A DNA stretch of 32,610 nucleotides from an uncultured Ruminococcus sp. (GTDB lineage: Bacteria; Bacillota; Clostridia; Lachnospirales; Lachnospiraceae): the NCBI GenBank assembly GCA_900541505.1, contig UQKK01000037.1:1-32610 (forward strand), in the 5' to 3' direction. The stretch's first letter is position 1. Each line of letters starts with the position of its first letter. Below are positions 6,431 to 14,057 of the stretch, piece by piece. The position numbers and the translations under genes were made by a program. The notes below the pieces were generated by a model. That model was not told where the DNA came from, made no database searches, and saw only the letters and a program-made list of their open reading frames with translations.

Positions 6431-6454
6431 AATGCCCCCTCCTTTAGTACGCGC

Positions 6455-6475
6455 TACAACATAATTAATATTATG
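6455..6475 (-). repeat. Right inverted repeat of the invertible segment
   Basis: Exact reverse complement of 6155-6175, beginning TACAACATAATTAATA on the plus strand. Pairing breaks at the bases immediately on either side, so the repeat is 21 bp. It lies 66 bp before the start codon of the pilus tip gene. Confidence 0.88.
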
Positions 6476-6498
6476 TGACAGAGAGGGGAGTGGGGCTT

Positions 6499-6510
6499 CG
6501 GTATATACCG
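6499..6510. promoter_or_regulatory. 12-bp perfect palindrome in the pilus 5' leader
   Basis: CGGTATATACCG is a perfect dyad 31 bases before the tip gene start codon and outside the invertible segment. It could be a small operator or a weak RNA hairpin. Confidence 0.3.
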
Positions 6511-6541
6511 GCGGGATTAAGTAATGAATGGAGAGTGTGAA

Positions 6542-9500
6542 ATGCGCAAAAGAATGAGAAAACCTCTGGCATTTCTGTTGACTCTGCTGATGCTGGTATC
6601 TGTGATGGGGAGCTCTGCTCTTGCGGAGGACACTTCTCCCATCGGAACAGCGGCGGCGCAGGAGGATGAGACCGGCACGCAGGCGGATACAGGGGTGACA
6701 GAGAACGAAGAAGACGCGGAAAACCAAATTTCTGCGCAGGAAGCAGGCGGCAGTGAGGCAGACCTGACAGAGTACATTCCATCAGAGCAGCCGGAAAGCG
6801 TATCGGTGAAAGCATACGCAGCCCAGGGTGTTCTTCCGGAAGGGACGACACTGACCGTAAAGAAGCTGGAAGAGGGTGACCCCACCGGACAGTATGAGGA
6901 GGCGGAACAGGCGCTTCAGGACAGCGCGGTGGAATACGATGGATTCCTCGCTATGGACATCAGCTTTTTGGATGCCGACGGAAATGAGATAGAGCCGGAG
7001 GCGGACAAGGTCCGGGTAGAGATGGAAGTGGACAGCACTGCTTTGCCGGAAGGAGCAGAGGCTTCCACCATCGCAGTGCAGCATCTGGCGGAGACAGAAG
7101 AGGGAATCTCTGTGGAGACCGTGGCGGACGCAGCAGATGCGGCAGAGGGAACAGTCGAAGTCTCAGGTGAGAAGATGAAGGCAGAGTTTTCTGTAGAGAG
7201 CTTCTCTACCTTTACAATTACATATGGATTTCGGGGGAGCAAAACAGTACATTTGGTTGATACACAGGGAAACGAAATTATGGAAAATGGTTCCCTGGGC
7301 TCTAAATCTTTGTTCGCTTATGATGGATGGCAGGCTATCAAGGATGTTGCGGCAGACTATATAAATCAGGCAGAGACTGCCGGATATACATATGAAGGGG
7401 CATATATCGGAACATCAGCGAATCGACAGCAAACACCATTTCAGTGGATTAAGGTCAGACAAACTGGAAGTGGATGGAGTACATCGTATGAGCTGAGATA
7501 CTCCAATAACGATTCTAAACCAGGTTCTGGCAACAATGGAGACAATATTAGTAATAATGAAATTTACCTCGTCTTCTCCCAGCAAGGCGAAGGCAGTCAG
7601 CCGGGCGGCGGTGATACACCGGCGGATATTACTCCGGGCTACCGCAAATATGTGGCGGCAAATGGGGATGGTACATTCAACCTCACGCTGGATGTGACGG
7701 GAGGTATCTCTTCCACCACGCAGAAAGCACTGGTGGATGTCGTGTTTGTGCTGGACGTGTCCGGAAGTATGGACGACAAGATAAGTCAGAATTCCCGGAC
7801 TACTAAGTTGCAGAGTGCGAGAAGTGCGATTAACACAATGGTGACCAGTCTCTCTGGAAATAAGGATATTGATGCCAGATACGCATTAGTGACATTCAGC
7901 GGCAATTGGGGGTATGAGACATATGACGATGCAAGTGTAGCGCGCTCCTGGACACAAAATGTAAGCCAGCTTACAAGTGCATTGAATGGGACAAACGCAG
8001 ACGGTGGTACGAACTATGAAGCGGGATTGAGAGAAGCGAATACTCTGTTGGGAAGTAAACGGGCGAATGCAAGCACAGTAGTCGTATTTGTGTCCGACGG
8101 AAATCCAACGTTCTACTATAATGACCAGGGATACACAGCAGGAAACGGCGGCAGTTATGACGCTACAGCAATGAGTCATGCACAGGCTCAGGTAGGGGCT
8201 ATGTCTGCTAATTTCTTCTTTACAGTGGGAGTTGGCAAAGAAAGTGAGTATGACCGTCTGGAAAATCTGAAAGATTCAGCAAGTGAAGGAACGACAACAG
8301 GACATTATGCAGGTACCGATGAAACGGAACTGAAGAAAGCATTTGACGACATTGAATCTAAGATTACATATTACCGTTTCTCCAATGTGGGAATCACGGA
8401 TGTATTGAGCGAGAATGTATCACTGACAGAAAACAGCACGCTGCAGATTACCGTGAAAGATAAAGATGGAAAGACTATGGTAAGCGGCAATGGTTCTGTC
8501 ACATTCTCAAGTGGTGAGCAGGGCAACGTAACACTGACGGCAAGTTATGATTCTGCATTAAAGCAGATTACCCTGAATTTCCCGGATAACTATGAGCTGG
8601 AAGACGGCTGGACCTATCAGGTTACCGCCCAGATAGAACCTACAGAAAAGGCATATGAGAACTACCGGTATAATGGAAATGCATATCCGAATACCGGAGC
8701 TGACAATACGGATGTGCCGGGCTTGGAGGAGAGCGCTTGGATTTCTTCCGGCAAAGGCGGTGTCTACACGAATGAAGCGAATCGTGCCGTTTTGGAGTAC
8801 ACCTACAATGGGGAGTCGAAGACGGCAGACTATCCTATGCCCGTCATCCCGTTGAATCCGGGAACGCTTGTGATTGAGAAGAAAATCACAGGTCTGGAAG
8901 AAGATACAGAGGCGTTGAAGACTCTGGAAGGACAACTGGAGTTTACCTATTCTCTGAATAGCGAAACGGAATCGGTCTCTTTAGCTGATTTTACGATAGG
9001 GGAGGACGGAGTTTACCGGTATGAGATAGCAGGACTGTCACCGAATACGTCTTATGAAGTAAATGAACAGAATGCAGACCTTGAAGCAAGCGGATATAGA
9101 CTCACGGAAGATTCGAATACGGCAGAAAAGACTGGCACAGTAGCAGGCGGAGGCTCTGCGACCGCCGCATTTATAAACGACTATGAACCTGCACAGCGGA
9201 CACTTACTATCGCGAAGACGGTAGACGGAAATATGGGAGATAAAGATAAGGACTTTACGTTTACCTTATCTCTTGAGAAAAACGGTTCCGCATATACCGA
9301 AGCCATAGCCTATACAAAGGGTGAGACAACAGAGGCTCTGACGGCGGAGAATGGAGAGTATTCGTTTACGCTGCGGCATGGAGAATCTATCGTGCTGACA
9401 CTTCCCTATGGCTGCGAGTACACAGTCACAGAGGCGAATGGAAATTACGATGTGACTATAACACCGGAGGGCGGCACTCCGATTGAGAGTCATGTGCTTA

Positions 9501-9661
9501 CCGGGACATTGACGGCAGATACACAAGCAACATTCTTAAATGAATTGGATGTCAATACGCCTACCGGATTATTCAGAACCATGGCTCCGTACGTGATTAT
9601 GACGGGCACAGCACTTGGAGCAATCCTGCTCTTCATCTTGAGGAGAAGACGCTTAAGCTGA
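6542..9661 (+). CDS. Pilus tip adhesin with von Willebrand A domain and TPTG sorting signal
   Basis: A 1039-residue surface protein. A signal peptide (basic start MRKRMRKP, hydrophobic core, ALA|ED cleavage near residue 28-30) is followed by an acidic N-terminal region. A von Willebrand A domain (about 395-610) has an intact MIDAS: D405-x-S407-G-S409, T490 and D519. Two SpaA/CnaB-like domains follow (about 775-880 and 890-1000), with VTE near the second's end and FLNE as the probable isopeptide Asn. The C-terminus has sorting motif TPTG (1006-1009), a membrane segment and RRRR tail. GGAGAG six bases before the ATG at 6542 decides the start over the ATG at 6524. First gene of the pilus operon, directly behind the invertible promoter; a Cpa-like tip adhesin is the best match by position and domains. 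Confidence 0.88.
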   Translation: MRKRMRKPLAFLLTLLMLVSVMGSSALAEDTSPIGTAAAQEDETGTQADTGVTENEEDAENQISAQEAGGSEADLTEYIPSEQPESVSVKAYAAQGVLPEGTTLTVKKLEEGDPTGQYEEAEQALQDSAVEYDGFLAMDISFLDADGNEIEPEADKVRVEMEVDSTALPEGAEASTIAVQHLAETEEGISVETVADAADAAEGTVEVSGEKMKAEFSVESFSTFTITYGFRGSKTVHLVDTQGNEIMENGSLGSKSLFAYDGWQAIKDVAADYINQAETAGYTYEGAYIGTSANRQQTPFQWIKVRQTGSGWSTSYELRYSNNDSKPGSGNNGDNISNNEIYLVFSQQGEGSQPGGGDTPADITPGYRKYVAANGDGTFNLTLDVTGGISSTTQKALVDVVFVLDVSGSMDDKISQNSRTTKLQSARSAINTMVTSLSGNKDIDARYALVTFSGNWGYETYDDASVARSWTQNVSQLTSALNGTNADGGTNYEAGLREANTLLGSKRANASTVVVFVSDGNPTFYYNDQGYTAGNGGSYDATAMSHAQAQVGAMSANFFFTVGVGKESEYDRLENLKDSASEGTTTGHYAGTDETELKKAFDDIESKITYYRFSNVGITDVLSENVSLTENSTLQITVKDKDGKTMVSGNGSVTFSSGEQGNVTLTASYDSALKQITLNFPDNYELEDGWTYQVTAQIEPTEKAYENYRYNGNAYPNTGADNTDVPGLEESAWISSGKGGVYTNEANRAVLEYTYNGESKTADYPMPVIPLNPGTLVIEKKITGLEEDTEALKTLEGQLEFTYSLNSETESVSLADFTIGEDGVYRYEIAGLSPNTSYEVNEQNADLEASGYRLTEDSNTAEKTGTVAGGGSATAAFINDYEPAQRTLTIAKTVDGNMGDKDKDFTFTLSLEKNGSAYTEAIAYTKGETTEALTAENGEYSFTLRHGESIVLTLPYGCEYTVTEANGNYDVTITPEGGTPIESHVLTGTLTADTQATFLNELDVNTPTGLFRTMAPYVIMTGTALGAILLFILRRRRLS

Positions 9662-9675
9662 CAGGAAAGAGACAG

Positions 9676-10047
9676 ATGATAAAGAAAAGTAAAAAACGTC
9701 CGGCGGGAAATCACAGCCTGCCGGACAGAAGCAGAGTCCAGCGCGCGGGAAGGGAGACAAAAGGTTCCCAGCAGAAGATTGCGGAGCTTTTTCGTAATCT
9801 GCGGTTTCGCAGATGCCTGATTGGAGGCGTGGATGAGGCGGACGTATGGCGCCAGCTTGAGACCATACAGAAGGAATATGAAAAGATTCTGGAAATCCAG
9901 ACGGAAAAGCTGCGAGCTCTGATAAAGGAGCGCGACGAGGAGATTACCCGTCTGAAAGGGGTGAAACCAGTAAATCCCGCAAGGCGAAGTGAAAATCCCG
10001 CGGGCAGAGGCGAAAATTCCACAGGCAGAGGTGAGTTCGATGCGTGA
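9676..10047 (+). CDS. Small basic coiled-coil protein of the pilus operon
   Basis: A 123-residue protein with no signal peptide or membrane segment, so probably cytoplasmic. A basic N-terminus is followed by FRNLRFRRCLIGGVDEADVW (about 40-60), then a charged coiled coil (about 60-94). The (F/R)GGVDE-DV motif before a coiled coil resembles DivIVA-like N-terminal regions, seen in small proteins of clostridial surface loci. The tail has an imperfect repeat (NPARRSE, NPAGRGE, STGRGE). Its ribosome binding site is AGGAAAGAG and it starts 14 bases after the tip gene. Its end overlaps the next gene by 8 bases. It has no counterpart in the streptococcal FCT loci that I know. Function unknown; a scaffold that places pilus assembly is a guess. 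Confidence 0.7.
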   Translation: MIKKSKKRPAGNHSLPDRSRVQRAGRETKGSQQKIAELFRNLRFRRCLIGGVDEADVWRQLETIQKEYEKILEIQTEKLRALIKERDEEITRLKGVKPVNPARRSENPAGRGENSTGRGEFDA

Positions 10048-10597
10048 CAGCAGCAGAAAAGTGCAGACTCCAGGGGAAGTTATCGCGCACCGGAGAAAAA
10101 AACTGAACTACCGGGCAGAGATTTCCACTTTTTTAACCAGGGCTGTGGTGCTCGTCATTGTGGCTTTTATCTTGATGGGGCTGATATTCGGCATCACCCC
10201 TATGGCAAACAATGATATGTCTCCACGAATCAGTGCCGGAGACCTCCTGTTTTATTACAGGCTGGAGAAGGAGTTTGTCAGTTCTGATGTGGTGGTGTAT
10301 GAGAAGGAAAATGTGACCTGCGCCGGGCGTATCGTCGCCAAAGCCGGAGATACCGTGGAGATTACAGAAGACTGCGAATTAAAGGTAAACGGAAGTATTG
10401 TCATGGAAAATGATATCTACTACATTACGCCGCAGTATGACAGTGAAGTGACCTATCCGGTGGTCCTCGGCGAAGGAGAATATTTTGTGCTGGGAGATTA
10501 CCGGGAAGGGGCGAAGGACAGCAGGTACTATGGGGCGGTAGATGAAAAGGAGATAAAAGGCAAGGTCATCACCGTGATACGGCGCTCAAATCTATAG
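10040..10597 (+). CDS. SipA-like pseudo signal peptidase (pilus assembly factor)
   Basis: A 185-residue protein with one membrane anchor (about 32-52) and a type I signal peptidase (S26) fold signature: P-M-A-N-N-D-M-S-P (about 54-62), GDLLFYY, DVVVYEK, GRIVAKAGDTVEI and a late VLGDYREGAKDSRYYG box. The catalytic Ser of the usual S-M-x-P motif is Asp (D59), and the catalytic Lys of the usual KRV box is Gly (G96). The same Ser-to-Asp and Lys-to-Gly changes, 37 residues apart, are known for Streptococcus pyogenes SipA, which is needed for pilus polymerisation without peptidase activity. ATG 10040 is chosen because AGAGGTGA precedes it. It lies in the same place as sipA in FCT loci, before the major pilin. 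Confidence 0.85.
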   Translation: MRDSSRKVQTPGEVIAHRRKKLNYRAEISTFLTRAVVLVIVAFILMGLIFGITPMANNDMSPRISAGDLLFYYRLEKEFVSSDVVVYEKENVTCAGRIVAKAGDTVEITEDCELKVNGSIVMENDIYYITPQYDSEVTYPVVLGEGEYFVLGDYREGAKDSRYYGAVDEKEIKGKVITVIRRSNL

Positions 10598-10601
10598 CGC
10601 G

Positions 10602-10708
10602 GCGGGAACACATCCCGCATTGTTACAGGAATATCACAGAGCCGTGAGGCAGAAAGAGGAGACATAAAAAGTAGAAAAGGCTCTGCGGTAGAGGCAGGAT
10701 ATCCTGCC
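10602..10708 (+). other. Hairpins in the gap before the major pilin gene
   Basis: The 149-base gap holds a 6-bp hairpin GCGGGA/TCCCGC (10602-10618) directly after the SipA-like gene and a 16-bp perfect palindrome centred on GGATATCC (10693-10708). Neither has a T-run, so full termination is unlikely. They could block 3' decay or partly stop transcription, which would set the major pilin level apart from the tip. Confidence 0.5.
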
Positions 10709-10746
10709 GCTTATATAAATATTTAGAAAGAAAGAGGATGAGTAAA

Positions 10747-11787
10747 ATGAAAAAGAGAAAATTGGGCCGCATCTCAGCAATGGTCGCGGCAAGTGCAATG
10801 ATGATGTCGCTGTTCGGAATGAACGTAAGCGCGACTGAAGGAGTTGTTACTGGAGAGAAAATAACGAGTGTTCCTATTACCAAGACAGTGACGACAGACG
10901 GGAATACCTACGCGCCGGATACAACATTTAACTTCAGCGTTGAGATGGCGACAGAAGGAGACTTTGAGGGAAATCTTGTATATGCGGGTGTAGAAGGCGG
11001 ACTTGTTGCTGAAAATGGAGCGACATTTAGACCAAGCGGAGACGCGCCGGCTGCTTCCTATGAGGCAGAAGGAAGTCTGAAGGTTAATGTTGCTAAATTC
11101 TCGAAACCGGGTGTTTACCACTATACTGTGAGAGAAACAGCAGGAACTTACAGCGGAATTACATATGATGATAGTTTCTATGATGTTTATGTGTATGTAT
11201 ATGTAGACGATAACAATGATATGTACGTGGGGAATGTTGTCTCAGTAAAAAATGGCGCAAAGACAGGACTGGCATTTACCAATGATTACGGAAAAGACAA
11301 CGATGGCACACACGACCTGAAGGTTACAAAGACAATTCAGGGAAATCAGGCAGTGATAGACCAGAAGTTTGACTTTACAGTACAAATCAACGGGACAGCA
11401 GGAGAATGGTACAAGGTTGTTGTAAAAGAAAACAGTAATACCGCAGGTACAGAGTCCAAAATTGTGAGTGGAGCAGAGGCTGTTACTTATCAGATTACCA
11501 ACGGTGGCAGCATCGAGATTTACGGTCTGTCCGATGACGATACATATACTGTTGTTGAGACGGCGGCAAATGAGGATGGATATACAACAACCATTGACAG
11601 CAGTGCTACAAAGGACGGTAAAGCGACAGGCGTCGTAACTAAAGATGGTACAGTAATCAGCTATGTAAATGAGAAAAATGCTGTAACTCCAACTGGTGTT
11701 ATCATGACAATTGCACCTTACGTTCTGATTGTTGCGGCAGCAGGCGTGCTGGCAGTATTGTTCCTGCGCAGAAGGAGAAGCTTCTAG
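10747..11787 (+). CDS. Major pilin, T-antigen/FctA-like
   Basis: A 346-residue surface protein. A signal peptide (MKKRKLG, hydrophobic core, VSA|TEG) is followed by two Ig-like domains. Each has the intramolecular isopeptide pattern: Lys in PITKTV, Glu in YTVRE and Asn in AFTNDYG for domain 1; Lys in KVTKTIQG, Glu in YTVVE and Asn in YVNEKN for domain 2. The C-terminus has sorting motif TPTG, a hydrophobic stretch and RRRR. Length, two-domain plan and the mature start (EGVVTGEK) resemble streptococcal FctA/T antigens. ATG 10747 is used because AAAGAGG abuts the ATG at 10738, leaving no spacing. Followed 44 bases later by its class B sortase, the expected polymerising enzyme. Confidence 0.88.
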   Translation: MKKRKLGRISAMVAASAMMMSLFGMNVSATEGVVTGEKITSVPITKTVTTDGNTYAPDTTFNFSVEMATEGDFEGNLVYAGVEGGLVAENGATFRPSGDAPAASYEAEGSLKVNVAKFSKPGVYHYTVRETAGTYSGITYDDSFYDVYVYVYVDDNNDMYVGNVVSVKNGAKTGLAFTNDYGKDNDGTHDLKVTKTIQGNQAVIDQKFDFTVQINGTAGEWYKVVVKENSNTAGTESKIVSGAEAVTYQITNGGSIEIYGLSDDDTYTVVETAANEDGYTTTIDSSATKDGKATGVVTKDGTVISYVNEKNAVTPTGVIMTIAPYVLIVAAAGVLAVLFLRRRRSF

Positions 11788-11831
11788 GAGAAGCCTCTGA
11801 TTTAGAGAAAGAGAAATAGGGTGCAGAAAAG

Positions 11832-12599
11832 ATGCAGCGTGAAACAGGGGAGTATGTCGGATTGAGGAGAGCGGCTGCCGCCGCCCGGACAGGAAACAAA
11901 ATCTTGAGTCTCATAGCAGCGGCGATGATTCTTGTCATGCTGCTGTACGGGGGATATTCCCTCTGGGATACGATGATGCTCTACAAAAACGCATTTGCGG
12001 ACAGCGAACTGATGAAGTATAAACCCTCGAACGGGGAGGGGGAGAACTCCTCCCTGAGGGAGCTTAAGCAGATAAACCCCGATGTCTGCGCGTGGCTGAC
12101 TGTGGAGGATACGCATATCGACTATCCGGTCGTCAAGGGAGAGACCAACATGGAATACATCAATAAGGATGTATATGGGAAATTTTCCTTCTCCGGAGCG
12201 ATTTTTTTGGATTGTCAGAATCAGGCGGATTTTTCTGACTGCTACAATCTGATATACGGTCATCATATGGATGGCGGTGCGATGTTCGGCGATATCGCGG
12301 AATTTACAGATGAGGATTACTTCGAGGAGCATAAGACAGGTACCTTGTATCTGCCGGAGAGCACGCACGACATCACATTTTTCGCGTGTGTGGAGGCGGA
12401 TGCATCGGACTGCCTGATTTTCAGTCCGGACAGCCAGAGTCGGGAGACGCTGGCAGATTTCCTTGGGTATATCGGGGAAAAGGCAGTGCAGTACAGAGAG
12501 ATAGGCATCACGGCGCAGGATTCTGTGGTGGGGCTATCGACGTGTGCTGCCGCGGAGACCAATGGGCGCGTCATCCTGTTTGGAAGACTGGAAAAATAG
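11832..12599 (+). CDS. Class B sortase (pilin polymerase)
   Basis: A 255-residue transpeptidase with one N-terminal membrane anchor (about 24-42) and a class B sortase domain. Catalytic residues are H144 (IYGHHM), C238 (LSTC) and R246 (NGRVILF). The spacing between HHMDGGAMFGD and LSTC is typical of SrtB and of SrtC2-type pilus sortases. It would cut the TPTG motifs of the tip and major pilin between Thr and Gly and link subunits through Lys at the outer membrane face. It is the only sortase in the operon, so cell-wall attachment of the base may depend on a housekeeping sortase elsewhere. Confidence 0.9.
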   Translation: MQRETGEYVGLRRAAAAARTGNKILSLIAAAMILVMLLYGGYSLWDTMMLYKNAFADSELMKYKPSNGEGENSSLRELKQINPDVCAWLTVEDTHIDYPVVKGETNMEYINKDVYGKFSFSGAIFLDCQNQADFSDCYNLIYGHHMDGGAMFGDIAEFTDEDYFEEHKTGTLYLPESTHDITFFACVEADASDCLIFSPDSQSRETLADFLGYIGEKAVQYREIGITAQDSVVGLSTCAAAETNGRVILFGRLEK

Positions 12600-12633
12600 G
12601 GGCAGGCACAGGAAGGGGGTGCATTACCAGAAG

Positions 12634-13221
12634 ATGATACAGAAAGTATTAAAAAAATATATCGGATTCTGTCTTGTTGCGGCATTGGCTGCTTTTGTTC
12701 TGCCAATCTGCGCGCAGGCGGCGGACAGGTCGTGTGTGGTTTCTATACCTATTGAGGTGGAAGAAACGGCGGATTCTGCTGCGGATGAGTCTTTTACGAT
12801 TGTTCTGGAGGCAGTTGGGGAGGATGTTCCCATGCCGGAACAAAAAGAGATTACCGTGAAAGCGGGCGAAAAGGCAGAATTTGGTTCCATTACATACACG
12901 ATACCGGAGGATTACCAGTACCGTGTGTACCAGAAGACCGGGAACAATAAGAATTTTACTTATGACAAGAGTGTATATATCGTCACAGTCCGCGTAGTCA
13001 ATGACGGAATGGGCGGGCTTGCAGCAGAAATCTGGGCGATTCAGGACGGCTCCCAGAATAAGACAGACAAGATTTCCTTTGAGAATATCTGGACACAGCC
13101 CGCTGTTAAAACGCAGGTGAAGACCGGGGATTCCACAAATCCCGGAGTTTTGGCTGCCATCGCGCTCTGCGCTGCTGCGGTCGCGGCTGTGTCGTGGGCG
13201 GCAAAAAGGAAAAAACTTTGA
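12634..13221 (+). CDS. Minor or basal pilin, FctB-like
   Basis: A 195-residue surface protein with signal peptide (MIQKVLKKYIG, core, AQA|AD), one Ig-like FctA/CnaB-type domain (about 30-150, with YRVYQKTG and ISFENIW holding the probable isopeptide residues) and a C-terminal anchor KTGDST followed by a hydrophobic segment and KRKK. The motif differs from the TPTG of the tip and major pilin, which suits a base subunit handled by another sortase. The ATG at 12634 has GGAAGGGGG 14 bases upstream; the in-frame GTG at 12619 is inside that site. The position after the sortase matches FctB. The last codons overlap the next gene. Confidence 0.8.
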   Translation: MIQKVLKKYIGFCLVAALAAFVLPICAQAADRSCVVSIPIEVEETADSAADESFTIVLEAVGEDVPMPEQKEITVKAGEKAEFGSITYTIPEDYQYRVYQKTGNNKNFTYDKSVYIVTVRVVNDGMGGLAAEIWAIQDGSQNKTDKISFENIWTQPAVKTQVKTGDSTNPGVLAAIALCAAAVAAVSWAAKRKKL

Positions 13222-13970
13222 AAAAAGCAGAAGATTTGACAGGAAGACGCTTTGGCTATCTCACAGTAATTGGCAGGGCAGAGCGTCAAAATGGGCGTAC
13301 CTCGTGGGAGTGCCGCTGTGACTGCGGAAAGCAGAAGATTGTTTCAGAGTACGATTTGAAGCAGGGCAGGGTAAAGAGCTGCGGCTGTATGAGATACGCG
13401 GGCGCCGGCAGGAGAGTTGATTTGAGCGGCAAACGCTTTGGCAGGCTGACGGTGCTCTATCCCACGGCGAAGCGGGATAAAAAGGGCTCTGTATACTGGA
13501 TGTGCCGCTGCGACTGCGGAGGGCAGACAGAGGTGACAGAGAACGGACTCATGCACGGGAATAACAGGAGCTGCGGCTGCCTGAAAAAGGAAGTCCAAGA
13601 CAAGATTAACAGCCAGCTCCACAGAGTGGACGGTACTTGCGTGGAGATACTGGAAAAAAGGAAATACCGCAGGGATAATACGAGCGGTTTTCGGGGTGTC
13701 TATGTGACGAAGGGGCACCGGTTCAGGGTTAGCATCGGCTTTAAGGGAAAACGGTACCATGTGGGGACATTCGATGATTATGACGCAGCGGTCTCGGCGC
13801 GCATGGAGGCGGAAAAACTGATTCATGAAGGGTTTATCCGTGCTTACTACGACTGGAAAGAAAGGGCAGAGGATTCCCAATGGGCCAAAACACATCCCTT
13901 TGTCTACAATGTAGAAAAACGAAATGGGAAATTTTGTATCGTGACAGAAAACGGACAGCAGACGGTATAG
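13218..13970 (+). CDS. Zn-ribbon and AP2-domain DNA-binding protein
   Basis: A 250-residue protein. Two tandem repeats (about 5-60 and 68-125) each read DL(T/S)G-(R/K)-RFG-LTV, then W-CRCDCG and SCGC, a five-Cys zinc-ribbon pattern. An AP2/ERF-type domain follows (about 150-205; NTSGFRGVYVTKGHRFRVSI and WHVGTF-like YHVGTFDDYDAAV). There is no HNH nuclease motif, so it is a DNA-binding protein rather than a clear homing nuclease. TTG 13218 is preferred because AAAAAGGA sits 7 bases upstream and it overlaps the pilin stop (TTGA); a GTG at 13194 is the alternative. Translational coupling and the terminator behind it make it the last gene of the pilus operon. It may act as a regulator, or be a mobile passenger; this is open. 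Confidence 0.78.
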   Translation: MKKAEDLTGRRFGYLTVIGRAERQNGRTSWECRCDCGKQKIVSEYDLKQGRVKSCGCMRYAGAGRRVDLSGKRFGRLTVLYPTAKRDKKGSVYWMCRCDCGGQTEVTENGLMHGNNRSCGCLKKEVQDKINSQLHRVDGTCVEILEKRKYRRDNTSGFRGVYVTKGHRFRVSIGFKGKRYHVGTFDDYDAAVSARMEAEKLIHEGFIRAYYDWKERAEDSQWAKTHPFVYNVEKRNGKFCIVTENGQQTV

Positions 13971-13991
13971 TCGTGGCTGTCCGTTTCTTTT
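13951..13991 (+). terminator. Terminator of the pilus operon
   Basis: ACGGACAGC (13951-13959) pairs with GCTGTCCGT (13976-13984), nine bp, followed by TTTCTTTTT. The left arm lies inside the 3' end of the AP2 gene. Confidence 0.85.
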
Positions 13992-14030
13992 TCCATTATT
14001 GGGAGAACCATCTGGACTGTCCGATAGAAT

Positions 14031-14057
14031 AAAAAAGAGAGACCTAGATGGTCTCTC
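14031..14057 (-). terminator. Terminator of the dnaD-dnaI-prs operon
   Basis: On the minus strand GAGAGACC and GGTCTCTC form a perfect 8-bp stem with a 5-nt loop, followed by six T (complement of 14036-14031). The prs stop codon lies in the stem-loop. Confidence 0.88.

Larger units (their letters stand above)
6155..6475. mobile_element. Invertible promoter segment (phase switch)
   Basis: A 321-bp unit: two 21-bp perfect inverted repeats enclosing 279 bp. Inside lie a minus-strand near-consensus promoter close to the left repeat, a terminator with T-rich exits on both strands in the middle, and a ribosome binding site with an 18-codon frame near the right repeat. Inversion maps base x to 12630-x, which would move the promoter to about 6387-6415 on the plus strand, some 125 bases before the pilus tip gene. 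In the given orientation the pilus operon has no visible promoter. Inversion is inferred; the repeats and promoter are seen directly. Confidence 0.85.

Noticed and set aside
6391..6454. A second, plus-strand promoter in the right half of the switch driving the pilus in this orientation
   Set aside because: CATAAT at 6428-6433 has no acceptable -35 at 16-18 bp, and its place is taken by the minus-strand ribosome binding site and start codon.
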